From the NCBI GenBank assembly GCA_013390605.1, contig JACAUB010000001.1:1880618-1944617 (forward strand): 64,000 bases of DNA, read 5' to 3'. The translations under genes were made by a program, and so were the position numbers. The DNA is from Bacteroidota bacterium (GTDB taxonomy: Bacteria > Bacteroidota > Bacteroidia > Bacteroidales > Cfx3-03). The notes beneath the pieces are model-generated. The model ran no database searches, was not told the DNA's origin, and saw nothing but the letters and a program-made list of their open reading frames with translations. The stretch's first letter is position 1. Each line of letters starts with the position of its first letter. Positions 17,252 through 26,253 of the stretch are shown here, piece after piece.

Positions 17252-18745
17252 TTAGTTTAAGACAGTCTGATTTTTACCATCAACATTGGATTGCAGGCGT
17301 ATTAGATTCTTTAACGCGGTCTTCATTCCATTTTTCTCAATGTTAACAAGATGACGTGTAACAGCTTTTGTAAGACCTGGAACATGATTTAGATCTTTTT
17401 TCCAAATATCTTTCAATGCTAAGATGTCGAAAACAAATTCAAATAAGGTCACTTCATTGCCATTATATGCTGCCCATTCTTTCTGTAGAAAATCAAGAAT
17501 TTCCTGATCATCTTGTAAAGGAATGGTTTCTTCTCCACGTTTTCCTTTGTAGAAAGCAATGAGTGCTGCCATTGAGAACGAGAGCATTTCTGGTACAACA
17601 CCTTTGCGTTTTACATATTCGAGTATAGATGGCAGAACGCGGGTTTTGTATTTTGAGAATGAGTTAAGTGAAATAGAGATAAGGTAATGTTTGATAAATG
17701 GATTTAAGAAACGTTGGAGTACATCGTTTGCAAATTGGTCTAGTTCTTCGGCAGGAAGATCGAGTGTTGGAATGATCTCTTCAAAGATAGCCTGGTTGAT
17801 GAATTTATTCAGTGTTTTATTCTCAATTGATTCACGTACAGTGTCCAATCCATAAAGATAAGCTACAGGGACAAGTGTTGAGTGGGCTCCATTTAATATT
17901 CTAACCTTACGGGTACGGTAGGGGGTAAGGTCTTTTACAAAAAGAACATTCAAATCAGCTTTTGCTGCCGGAAACTCTGATGCAATATCTTTTTCACTTT
18001 CTATAACCCAAAGGTGAAATGGTTCTCCCTCGTCAACCAGCTTATCCTGATAACCTAGTTCGGCATAAACTTCTTCAATTCTTTCTTTAGGAAAACCTGG
18101 TACAATTCTATCAACTAGCGTATTGGTAAATATATTTGCTTCGATGATCCAATTGATAAATGCCTGATCGTAGTTGAACCGTTCAGCAAATGTTAGGATG
18201 CAGTTTAGTAAGTTGGTCCCATTCTTTTCGATAAGTTCACAAGGTAAAAAGATCATCCCTTTACTCATGTCGCCATTGAAAGTGGTATACCGGTGGTGTA
18301 GCCAAACTATAAGTTTTGCTGGAAATGATTTTGGAGGACAATCTGTAGGATTGTCCTGGTCGGTAAGACTAATTCCTGCTTCAGTTGTATTTGAAACTAC
18401 AAAACGCATTTCAGGAATCTCAGCTGTTTGTAAAAAAGCTTGAAAGTCTGTGTAAGGGTTTATTCCGGAATGGATTGACTCAATCAATTCACAGCTACTA
18501 TCAACTGCTCCGTTCTTAAGACCTCTTAAATATAAGTTATAAAGTCCGTTTTGCTCATTTAATAAATTAACAATTCCATGTTCAATGGGTTGAACAACAA
18601 TAACCGAACTATTGAAATCGGCTTTATTATTCATTTCATGTATCATCCAATCAACAAAGGCACGTAAAAAGTTTCCTTCTCCAAATTGTAAAACGCGTGT
18701 AGGATAATTGTTTGCTCTCTTAAAATTTTCTTTATTCGTAGTCAT
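17252..18745 (-). CDS. uxaB: Tagaturonate reductase (altronate oxidoreductase)
   Basis: A 497-residue polyol-dehydrogenase-type enzyme. The Rossmann start is RVLQFGEGNFLRAFVDW (residues 17-33), where GEGNFLRAF is the NAD-binding signature of the mannitol dehydrogenase/UxaB family. The C-terminal domain has TPYRTRKVRILNGAHS with the catalytic Lys and the Asn-Gly-x-His set. It reduces D-tagaturonate to D-altronate with NADH. It is the first gene of the uxaB-uxaA unit, divergent from uxaC across a 382-base region carrying an operator-like palindrome. The assignment to UxaB rather than fructuronate reductase (UxuB) rests on the neighbouring uxaA and on overall sequence. Confidence 0.92.
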   Translation of the reverse strand: MTTNKENFKRANNYPTRVLQFGEGNFLRAFVDWMIHEMNNKADFNSSVIVVQPIEHGIVNLLNEQNGLYNLYLRGLKNGAVDSSCELIESIHSGINPYTDFQAFLQTAEIPEMRFVVSNTTEAGISLTDQDNPTDCPPKSFPAKLIVWLHHRYTTFNGDMSKGMIFLPCELIEKNGTNLLNCILTFAERFNYDQAFINWIIEANIFTNTLVDRIVPGFPKERIEEVYAELGYQDKLVDEGEPFHLWVIESEKDIASEFPAAKADLNVLFVKDLTPYRTRKVRILNGAHSTLVPVAYLYGLDTVRESIENKTLNKFINQAIFEEIIPTLDLPAEELDQFANDVLQRFLNPFIKHYLISISLNSFSKYKTRVLPSILEYVKRKGVVPEMLSFSMAALIAFYKGKRGEETIPLQDDQEILDFLQKEWAAYNGNEVTLFEFVFDILALKDIWKKDLNHVPGLTKAVTRHLVNIEKNGMKTALKNLIRLQSNVDGKNQTVLN

Positions 18746-18927
18746 GATTAACTGTTTATGTAATATTATATGCTTTTCTTTATAATGAAATCGATTGTTT
18801 TATGGTGTTTTTTACTGTATTTTGATCATAAGAGGTTATACCTTTTAGCTTTTCTTTTTAAGAGGCTACATTTCCTCTTTTTGCGATCTAGCCAATAATG
18901 ATAATAAATGTGGTAATTATTAAAATA

Positions 18928-18957
18928 TTTTGTACCGTGTGCGAACACGGTACAAAA
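18928..18957. promoter_or_regulatory. Operator-like 30-bp palindrome upstream of uxaC
   Basis: Perfect 13-bp arms (TTTTGTACCGTGT and its complement) surround a four-base centre, GCGA. The right arm ends seven bases before the uxaC -7 element, so the site covers the -33 region. This placement fits a dimeric repressor blocking uxaC. The CGTGT-N-ACACG core resembles LacI- or GntR-type operators. No regulator gene of those families lies in the window. Confidence 0.65.
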
Positions 18958-18963
18958 ATAATA

Positions 18964-18971
18964 TATATTTG
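18964..18971 (+). promoter_or_regulatory. Bacteroidetes-type -7 promoter element for uxaC
   Basis: TATATTTG matches the TAnnTTTG consensus exactly. No clear TTG is present at -33; that region is occupied by the palindrome. The implied 5' leader is about 150 bases. Confidence 0.55.
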
Positions 18972-19127
18972 CGATTAATTACAAGAAAAAAAAGTATAAT
19001 TTAGTAAGTTGATTATTTTTACTGAATCTAATTTGCAATCGAATGCATTGTGATGGAAAACAAAGAGATAACTTATTAATTATAATAAATAATTTCAAAT
19101 AATTTAACCGTATTTAATACTTTTCAA

Positions 19128-20531
19128 ATGAAAAAATTTAATGATGAATCCTTCCTTTTAAAGTCGGAATCTGCAGAAAAGCTTTATCATGATTATGCTG
19201 AGAAGATGCCTATTATTGACTATCACAATCATCTCAGTCCAAAAGATATAGCAGAAGATCGTCAGTTCAACTCAATTACTGAGGCATGGCTTGAAGGCGA
19301 CCATTACAAATGGAGAGCAATTCGTACGAATGGAATCAGCGAAGATAATATCACCGGCAAGATTGATGACTACAAGAAATTTGAGTATTGGGCAGCCACT
19401 GTCCCTTATACACTTAGAAACCCACTTTATCATTGGACGCATCTGGAGTTGAAACGTTATTTTGGTATTACGAAAACACTAAATCCCCAAACAAGCAGAG
19501 AAATATATGATGAAACGACTGCCAAATTACAAACAAAAGAGTTTTCGATTCGTAATTTGCTGACCAAAATGAATATCACTACCCTTTGTACAACGGATGA
19601 TCCTATCGATTCATTAGTATATCATCAGAAAATTAAGGCTGATGGTTTTGGAATTGATGTATTGCCTGCTTGGCGTCCGGATAAGGCAATGGCTGTAGAA
19701 AATACTGTTACTTTTAATGAGTATATTGATAAACTTGGTGCAGCATCAAATATTTCTATCGATAATTTCAACCATTTATTGGATGCTTTAAAGAATCGTC
19801 ATGATTTCTTCCATGCAAACGGTAGTCGGGTTTCTGACCATGGATTAGATACTTTTTATGCTGAAGATTATACTGAAGCTGAAATCGTTGCTATTTTCGC
19901 AAAGATCAGAGGTGGAAAGCAACTTGATTTAAGTGAAATTCTGAAGTTTAAGTCGGCTATGTTGTATCATTTTGCATTACTTGATCAGGAAAAGAATTGG
20001 GTTCAGCAGTTTCATATAGGTGCACAACGTAATAATAGCGCCCGTATGATGCGTCAACTTGGACCTGATACAGGTTTTGATTCAATTGGAGACCTTCCGG
20101 TTGCACAAAATATGTCGAAGTTCTTGAGCCGAATGGATGATGATGATAAATTAGCTAAGACTATTATTTATAATCTGAATCCTGCCGATAATGAGGTTTA
20201 TGCTACCATGATTGGTAACTTCCAGGGAAGTACTTGTCCGGGTAAGATTCAATGGGGTGCAGCATGGTGGTTCCTTGATCAGAAATTTGGTATGGAAAAA
20301 CATTTGGATGCTTTATCATCATTGGGATTATTAAGTCGTTTTGTTGGTATGCTTACCGACTCGAGAAGCTTCTTATCCTATCCTCGTCATGAATATTTCC
20401 GTCGTATTCTTTGTAATACTTTAGGAACAGATATTGAGAATGGTGAGATTCCTGCTGACTTTGATCTTGTTGGTAAAATGGTTCAGGATATCAGTTACAA
20501 CAATGCAAAGAATTATTTTGGTTTGAAATAA
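19128..20531 (+). CDS. uxaC: Glucuronate/galacturonate isomerase
   Basis: A 467-residue uronate isomerase, normal length for the family. The metal-binding HxH of the amidohydrolase superfamily is in PIIDYHNHLSP (residues 30-40). ITEAWLEGDHYKWRAIRTNG, TTDDPIDSL, LPAWRPDKA and MLTDSRSFLSYPRHEYFRRILC are characteristic UxaC segments. It interconverts D-glucuronate with D-fructuronate and D-galacturonate with D-tagaturonate, supplying UxaB. Its own promoter lies behind an operator-like palindrome, and a strong terminator follows the stop, so it is a monocistronic unit divergent from uxaBA. Confidence 0.95.
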   Translation: MKKFNDESFLLKSESAEKLYHDYAEKMPIIDYHNHLSPKDIAEDRQFNSITEAWLEGDHYKWRAIRTNGISEDNITGKIDDYKKFEYWAATVPYTLRNPLYHWTHLELKRYFGITKTLNPQTSREIYDETTAKLQTKEFSIRNLLTKMNITTLCTTDDPIDSLVYHQKIKADGFGIDVLPAWRPDKAMAVENTVTFNEYIDKLGAASNISIDNFNHLLDALKNRHDFFHANGSRVSDHGLDTFYAEDYTEAEIVAIFAKIRGGKQLDLSEILKFKSAMLYHFALLDQEKNWVQQFHIGAQRNNSARMMRQLGPDTGFDSIGDLPVAQNMSKFLSRMDDDDKLAKTIIYNLNPADNEVYATMIGNFQGSTCPGKIQWGAAWWFLDQKFGMEKHLDALSSLGLLSRFVGMLTDSRSFLSYPRHEYFRRILCNTLGTDIENGEIPADFDLVGKMVQDISYNNAKNYFGLK

Positions 20532-20551
20532 TTTATTGAATAAAAAAAACA

Positions 20552-20587
20552 AAAAGGGACAGCTTAAATTTTTAGGTTGTCCCTTTT
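20552..20587 (+). terminator. Intrinsic terminator of uxaC
   Basis: A 10-bp stem (AAAAGGGACA and its complement) with a 16-base AT-rich loop, followed by CTTTTTTTT. Confidence 0.88.
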
Positions 20588-20966
20588 CTTTTTTTTCAAA
20601 TGGAGTATTATCAGTTTATTAGAAATGGTCTGTTGCTAAATTTACAGAAATGGATTTTACTATTAGACGACTCATTAATAATGTCATTCCTTCGGGATTT
20701 AATGAGTGGAAGGATTTTTTATAATTATGTCATACCTTTAACGTTCATCAGTTTTAAATCCTTAAAGGATGGTATGATTATCGCAATCGAATTGCTTATT
20801 ATTATCAGTGAACTCCACTGTGAATTGTAGTAAATTGATTATATCATCCACATTTTTTTAAGGAGAACTTTGGGAACTAATTTGAGGTAACCTATTTTAT
20901 TTAAAAGTGGATAAAACGGCAAGTATCTTTATATATTTGTAGTTTAAGGTTTATGAGCAGCTCTAA
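20588..20966. other. Gap between uxaC and the DUF3857 pair
   Basis: About 380 bases. A 76-codon frame at 20600-20830 is open, but it starts within the terminator tail, has a hydrophobic composition typical of AT-rich noncoding DNA, and contains several short inverted segments (CATACCTTTA near 20730 against TAAAGGATGGTATG near 20770). I do not call it a gene. A -7 element lies at its right end. Confidence 0.4.
20932..20939 (+). promoter_or_regulatory. -7 promoter element for the DUF3857 pair
   Basis: TATATTTG is a perfect TAnnTTTG match, 28 bases before the start codon. No clear TTG at -33. Confidence 0.5.
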
Positions 20967-22844
20967 ATGCAGAAATATTTAAAATCTATGATCTCAAGAA
21001 TGCTGTTATGCTGCTTTGTATTATTGCTGACATTAATCAATAATGTTTATTCTCAGAATATAGATGCTGAAGTTGTCAGATATACAACATCTTGTGAATT
21101 CAGATCAGGAAAACTTACTCAAATCGACTCTATTACTATTCAGATTAACAATCATTCCGGTGATAAGTATACTGAAATATCAATTCCCTATTCGAAGAAT
21201 GAACGAATATCAGATCTTAATGCCCGGATTGAAAATATGGACGGCTCATTAGTCAGGATTTTAAAAAAAAGTGACATTATTGACAAAAGTGCCATTTCGG
21301 ATATCTCATTATATGAAGATAACTTTAACAAGTGTTTTGACCTTAAACATAATGTTTATCCCTATAAGATCATTTATACCTACAAAACAGTGTACCGGAA
21401 TTTTATAGCAATTGCTAATTGGACTCCTGTAATCTACAATGAGATACCTACATTGAGTGCAAAACTTAAGATAAGACTCCCTAAAAACTTTCCGTTTTAT
21501 AAATATGAAAATAATATTCAAGCGCATTATCGTATAGATTCAACGGAAAGTAGTATTACCCTCCAATGGAAATCATCATATATTCAACCTGTTAAAAAGG
21601 AAATATTTTCGCAACCTGATCAATACAAACCTTATATTATTGTAGCGCCTTTATATTTTCAATATGGGGTTGAGGGTTCTACAAAGGATTGGGAATCATT
21701 TGGCAATTGGCAGTATAGATTGATAAAAGATTTGGAAAAGTTGCCTGATGAAGAGAAAAGTATAATTTCTACGCTCACTAAAGGGATTACTGATAAAAAA
21801 GAGATTGTTAAAATTTTGTATCATTACTTGCAAGATCATACGCGGTATATCAATGTCTCTATTGGTATAGGTGGACTAAAGCCTTATCCGGCTTTATATG
21901 TGGCAGAAAACAAGTATGGTGATTGCAAAGCTTTGACAAATTATATGAAGGCAATGTTGAGTTATGTAGGCATAGAATCACATTATACAACGGTATATGC
22001 TTCCGAACAGCCGCATGCTTTCATTAAATCTTTTGCCGGACCTCAGTTTAATCATGTTGTATTGGCTGTCCCTTTAGAAAAGGATACAATTTGGCTTGAA
22101 AATACATTGAATACTAATCCTTTTGGCTATATGGGGGCTTTTACGCAGAATCGTGAAGCTCTTTGGGTAAGTAAAGATCATAGCAAATTAGTTCGGATTC
22201 CCGCACTGACCAAAGATGATAATCTGGAATCGTATAAACTCACATTTGATCTTAATATTAATAGAAATACTACGGTTGCATTAAATATTTCATTTAAAGG
22301 ACGCGATTTTGAAATGTTTAATCAACTCAATTCGGCCTTTAATGATAATCAAAAAAACACGATTATTCGTGACTATCTACCTTTCGAAAATTATGAAGTC
22401 GTCAATTGGGAATTAAATAAGATTCATCGGGATACAGCGAGAATAGCGTTAAAAGCGAGACTCAATCTGGGTAGGTTTCTTAAATCATTGGGTAATGAAT
22501 ACTATTTTGATATATTTCCAAGTAGAATCCCAGTCTTTTCGCCACCGACAGATCGAACTCTTCCTATTGTTTTGCCTTATCCGATTTGCGATGTCGATAC
22601 GCTTATTTATAATTTACCAATTGGTTATGAACTGAAAAACAGGCTTGATCCTGTTGTAATGACTACCCCGTTTGGTAAGTATGAGCTTTCTTTAAATGTG
22701 ATGAATAGTAAAATTATAATTACTAAAAGATTCGAACTATTTTCAGGCTCGTATTCGCTTAAACAATATTCTGATTTTTATTTGTTTATTCAATCAGTAA
22801 AAGATATTGAAGAAAAGAAGATCATTATTAAATCCATTTCTTAA
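20967..22844 (+). CDS. DUF3857/transglutaminase-like exported protein, copy 1
   Basis: A 625-residue exported protein. The signal peptide covers residues 1-30 (hydrophobic LLCCFVLLLTLINNVYSQ). DUF3857 domain at about 50-225 (the family's beta-sandwich). A transglutaminase-like domain follows with Cys320 in YGDCKALT, His in FNHVVLAVP and DTIWLENT near 380, the usual Cys-His-acidic arrangement. FGYMGAFTQNREAL is another family hallmark. C-terminal residues 420-625 form further beta-rich sequence. Members are widespread in Bacteroidota, periplasmic or surface-associated, and mostly of unknown function. It is followed 29 bases later by a diverged paralogue, so the two are co-transcribed. Confidence 0.85.
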   Translation: MQKYLKSMISRMLLCCFVLLLTLINNVYSQNIDAEVVRYTTSCEFRSGKLTQIDSITIQINNHSGDKYTEISIPYSKNERISDLNARIENMDGSLVRILKKSDIIDKSAISDISLYEDNFNKCFDLKHNVYPYKIIYTYKTVYRNFIAIANWTPVIYNEIPTLSAKLKIRLPKNFPFYKYENNIQAHYRIDSTESSITLQWKSSYIQPVKKEIFSQPDQYKPYIIVAPLYFQYGVEGSTKDWESFGNWQYRLIKDLEKLPDEEKSIISTLTKGITDKKEIVKILYHYLQDHTRYINVSIGIGGLKPYPALYVAENKYGDCKALTNYMKAMLSYVGIESHYTTVYASEQPHAFIKSFAGPQFNHVVLAVPLEKDTIWLENTLNTNPFGYMGAFTQNREALWVSKDHSKLVRIPALTKDDNLESYKLTFDLNINRNTTVALNISFKGRDFEMFNQLNSAFNDNQKNTIIRDYLPFENYEVVNWELNKIHRDTARIALKARLNLGRFLKSLGNEYYFDIFPSRIPVFSPPTDRTLPIVLPYPICDVDTLIYNLPIGYELKNRLDPVVMTTPFGKYELSLNVMNSKIIITKRFELFSGSYSLKQYSDFYLFIQSVKDIEEKKIIIKSIS

Positions 22845-22873
22845 ATCTATGTTCTATTGAAAACTACTAATCA

Positions 22874-24838
22874 ATGAAAAAACTGTTAGTCTTGATGGGG
22901 TTTATCAGCCTTATCCAATTTGTTGTGGCACAAAACTATGTTCATGAATTTGGGAAGTATAGCAATGAAGAGTTTCAACTTACACAATATGATAAAGATC
23001 CATTGGCTGAGGCTGTTGTAATTTATGACATTGGAAGTTCGGAATTTAATCGGACAGACAATGGTTTTGAGATTTTCTTTCAAAGAAGAATGAAAATCAA
23101 GATTTTGACACAGGCAGGTTTAAAATGGGCTCAGATTTCAATTCCTTATTATGAAGAGGATCGTAGATTTGAAGAGATCTCTGAATTGAAAGGAAACACC
23201 TATAATTTTGAGAACGGGACGATACGATGTACCTCATTAAATACTAAAAATACGTTTAATGAAAAGTATAATGAACATTGGTATAATAAAAAGTTTGCAA
23301 TGCCTGATGTGAAGGTTGGTTCTGTTTTTGAGGTTTCATATAAAATCAGAAGTCCTTATATATTTAATTTTCGCAACTGGGATTTTCAAACAAAGATCCC
23401 TGTCATTTATAGTGAGTACACTACTAAAATGATTCCGTTTTATGAATATCAATATATACTTCAGGGTGCTGGTAAGTTTGATGAATTTAAAAGTTATGTA
23501 GATCCGGGAATAGCTAAAAATTTAGGTTCTTTAAACTATCAGGATATGGTTTATTTTTATGTGATGAAAGATCTTCCTGCATTTAGGGACGAGTCATTCA
23601 TTACATCACCGTATGATTATATTGTTAAACTCGATTTTCAATTAGCCGCAATACACCGACCCTCTGGTGCTACTGAGAAAATAATGTCGACCTGGCCAAA
23701 GCTGTCAGCGGATTTAATCGATAATGAGAATTTTGGTAAATACTTAAAGGGTTGCAAGAAGAATGGAAAGGTGATTATAGATACTATGCATCTGGCATCA
23801 AAATCGATCATTGAAAAGACGAAAATAATAGAACGATTTGTGAAAAACAGATTTAGTTGGAATGGGAATATCGATAAGTATGCTTCTAAAAGTGTGAAGG
23901 ATTTTCTGACCAGTAAAACGGGAAACTGCACAGACATTAATCTGTTTCTGACGGGGATGCTAAATGCTGCCGGGATTGATGCATATCCGGTGATCTTAAG
24001 TACGAGAGGTCATGGTAAAATAAAGGCGGACTATCCGTTCTTACACTTTTTTAATTATGTTGTTGTCTTAGCTAATTTTGATAATGTATCTGTTTTGCTG
24101 GATGCGACAGATCCATTTAGCAACTTTTCTGAAATCCCACCCCGATGTATAAATGATAGGGGATTGGTGATAGAAAAAAATAAAGAAGAATGGGTGAGTC
24201 TGAAAAGTGATCCTGTGTCAAATATTCTGTATGATATTGGTATGCATATTAATAATAGCAGAGATAGTGTTACTCAGCATTGTAAACTAATTACTACCGG
24301 ATATGAAGCATTGGATTATCGAAATAGATATACTAAATTGTATGAAAAACTAAAGGATAATTTACTTGGAAATAATGCATTAAAGAGTGATACACTTAAA
24401 GCTATTGATTTATATAAAGTTGGAAATCCATTTGAAATTGATTTCAACTTTAAAACATCGTTAGAAAAGGTTGAAGATAAAATAATCATCGCTCCATTTA
24501 GTAAATTTATAATAACTGAAAACCCACTTAAACAATCATATCGGAATTATCCGGTTGATTTTACATATAAAAAAGTATATAAATATCAATCGACGATTGA
24601 GATCCCTAAAGGGTATAAGCTATTATCGAAACCGGAAAACCTGATTATCAATAATAAAATGATGCGAATTATTTATATTACTGATATATTGGATACTAAT
24701 TCGATAAAAGTAATCGGAACCTATGAATTTATGAAAGATGAATACGCCCCATTAGAATATCTTGAATTGAAAAATTACCTTAGTCAAATTGTTGAGAAAT
24801 TTAATGAGAAAGTAGTCATGGTGAAAACAGAGGAATAA
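22874..24838 (+). CDS. DUF3857/transglutaminase-like exported protein, copy 2
   Basis: A 654-residue paralogue of the preceding gene product. A signal peptide ends at VVAQ (residue 19). DUF3857 region about 40-230. The transglutaminase-like core has Cys352 in TGNCTDINL, FNYVVVLA (where copy 1 has FNH) and LLDATDP. The expected catalytic His position is Asn-Tyr here, a common variant of this subfamily, although a nearby HFFNY His could serve. The two proteins differ strongly in sequence, so the duplication is old or they were always separate subfamilies. Its stop codon runs into a terminator. Confidence 0.83.
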   Translation: MKKLLVLMGFISLIQFVVAQNYVHEFGKYSNEEFQLTQYDKDPLAEAVVIYDIGSSEFNRTDNGFEIFFQRRMKIKILTQAGLKWAQISIPYYEEDRRFEEISELKGNTYNFENGTIRCTSLNTKNTFNEKYNEHWYNKKFAMPDVKVGSVFEVSYKIRSPYIFNFRNWDFQTKIPVIYSEYTTKMIPFYEYQYILQGAGKFDEFKSYVDPGIAKNLGSLNYQDMVYFYVMKDLPAFRDESFITSPYDYIVKLDFQLAAIHRPSGATEKIMSTWPKLSADLIDNENFGKYLKGCKKNGKVIIDTMHLASKSIIEKTKIIERFVKNRFSWNGNIDKYASKSVKDFLTSKTGNCTDINLFLTGMLNAAGIDAYPVILSTRGHGKIKADYPFLHFFNYVVVLANFDNVSVLLDATDPFSNFSEIPPRCINDRGLVIEKNKEEWVSLKSDPVSNILYDIGMHINNSRDSVTQHCKLITTGYEALDYRNRYTKLYEKLKDNLLGNNALKSDTLKAIDLYKVGNPFEIDFNFKTSLEKVEDKIIIAPFSKFIITENPLKQSYRNYPVDFTYKKVYKYQSTIEIPKGYKLLSKPENLIINNKMMRIIYITDILDTNSIKVIGTYEFMKDEYAPLEYLELKNYLSQIVEKFNEKVVMVKTEE

Positions 24839-24877
24839 AAAAGAGGCTGTCTCAAAAGTCTGAAACAGCCTCTTTTT
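24838..24877 (+). terminator. Intrinsic terminator after the DUF3857 pair
   Basis: A 13-bp perfect stem (AAAAAGAGGCTGT) begins at the last base of the stop codon, with a 14-base loop, then a T-run. A second half copy (GACAGCCTCCTTTTTT) occurs about 75 bases later, before the convergent GH105 gene. Confidence 0.88.
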
Positions 24878-24968
24878 TATTCGGAGAACTATCTGATAAA
24901 GAGCATAAATATTAAAATTTCAGAGGAGTAGAAATTCTTTTGTGACAGCCTCCTTTTTTATGGGGATT

Positions 24969-26213
24969 TTATTTGGTCAATCCTAAATTTTGAGCTTCTA
25001 CAGCTGCCATAATAAATGGTCCAACGCCTTTTAAATCGTTATCAATAGCCGGTTCGCTCATATAATACTCAAAAGAGCCATCACGATAAGGTTCACCGCC
25101 TAAACCAGCACTGCGGCATGTCTTGGTTAAGGTAATTACTCCATTGGGCTCTGTTCTGATAAAGGTTTTGAGTAGTCCATTCCACCCTGTTTTAGCTACA
25201 GGAACATAGCTTTTAGGAAGATATCCGTTATTGATTGCTTTTTCAATCGAATAGACAAACATGCAGGATGCTGAGGCTTCAAGATAATTTCCGGAGCGAG
25301 TACCCTGATCTGGAATCTGATACCAAACACCACTTTTCTTATCCTGAACTTTTATCAGAGCATCCGTTGTTTCTTTAAATATTTTGATGATCTGATCTCT
25401 TTTTGGATGATCTTTTGGTAGGTAATCCAATACATCAACAATGGCCATCATATACCAACCCATTGCTCTTGACCAGAAATTAGGAGAACAGCCCGTAGTT
25501 TTATCAGCCCAACGTTGTTGTTTACTTTCGTCCCATGCGTGATAAAGTAATCCTGTCTTTGGATCGCGTGTATGGTTGTTGACCCAGATAATCTGATTAG
25601 CAACATCATCAAAGTTTTGAGGCTGATCAAAAAGCTTAGAGAATTGTGCATAGAATGGATCGCCCATATAAAGTCCATCGAGCCACATCTGATAAGGGTA
25701 TCTTTTTTTATGCCAAAACCCGCCTTCGTTTGTTCTTGGATGTTTGTTGAGTTGTTCTTTTAGAAGAAAGGCTGCTTTTTTATATTTTTCCTCTTTCGTT
25801 TGTTTCCAAAGGGTTAAGACTAATTTTCCACTATTAATTTGGTCGATATTATATTCGTCTACTTTGTAGCTCTTTATTGAACCATCATTATCAATAAATG
25901 AGCCTATGGTACTTTGGATATAATTGAAATATTTTAAATTACCGGTTTTTTTCCAAACAGCTTCAACACCTTTTAAATAGGTTCCCTTATCATAATTCCA
26001 AAAAGAACGGGTTGCTGCGTTATATGCCAGCGAATCTTTATTACGGAACATTTGAGAGAGGGTCATTCGTTCGGCCCAGGAAAGTTTTGGATCGATAATT
26101 TTCTTGTCTCTCCCGCTATTTGAAAATCCGCTTGTCGTAAGCATTAGAAAAGAGATTAATAAAAGTAATCCGTTTTTCTTGCAGACCGATATCCATATTT
26201 TAGACTTTTTCAT
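24969..26213 (-). CDS. Unsaturated rhamnogalacturonyl hydrolase (GH105)
   Basis: A 414-residue exported enzyme with a signal peptide (residues 1-32; GLLLLISFLMLTTSGFS). The (alpha/alpha)6-barrel GH88/GH105 fold is shown by YPYQMWLDGLYMGDPFYAQ, with the catalytic Asp179, and by LYHAWDESKQQRWAD, FWSRAMGWYMMAIVDVLD and YLEASASCMFVY. GH105 enzymes hydrate the unsaturated uronic acid left at the non-reducing end by pectin lyases and release it. The substrate would be the product of a lyase such as the PL10 enzyme encoded nearby. It lies 40 bases downstream of GH28 on the same strand, so they form a two-gene unit. Confidence 0.92.
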   Translation of the reverse strand: MKKSKIWISVCKKNGLLLLISFLMLTTSGFSNSGRDKKIIDPKLSWAERMTLSQMFRNKDSLAYNAATRSFWNYDKGTYLKGVEAVWKKTGNLKYFNYIQSTIGSFIDNDGSIKSYKVDEYNIDQINSGKLVLTLWKQTKEEKYKKAAFLLKEQLNKHPRTNEGGFWHKKRYPYQMWLDGLYMGDPFYAQFSKLFDQPQNFDDVANQIIWVNNHTRDPKTGLLYHAWDESKQQRWADKTTGCSPNFWSRAMGWYMMAIVDVLDYLPKDHPKRDQIIKIFKETTDALIKVQDKKSGVWYQIPDQGTRSGNYLEASASCMFVYSIEKAINNGYLPKSYVPVAKTGWNGLLKTFIRTEPNGVITLTKTCRSAGLGGEPYRDGSFEYYMSEPAIDNDLKGVGPFIMAAVEAQNLGLTK

Positions 26214-26253
26214 TGATGTTTTTTTATATGAATTGTAGTTGTGTGTTCAAGAA

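Larger units (their letters stand above)
18746..19127. promoter_or_regulatory. Divergent uxaBA / uxaC control region
   Basis: This 382-base AT-rich gap separates the uxaBA operon from uxaC. It contains one strong 30-bp palindrome and one clean -7 element for uxaC, listed separately. I see no clear -7 box for the uxaB direction and no reading frame. Confidence 0.6.

Noticed and set aside
20600..20830. 76-codon plus-strand frame after uxaC
   Set aside because: Begins in the T-run of the uxaC terminator, hydrophobic AT-driven composition, short inverted segments inside it, no recognisable similarity.
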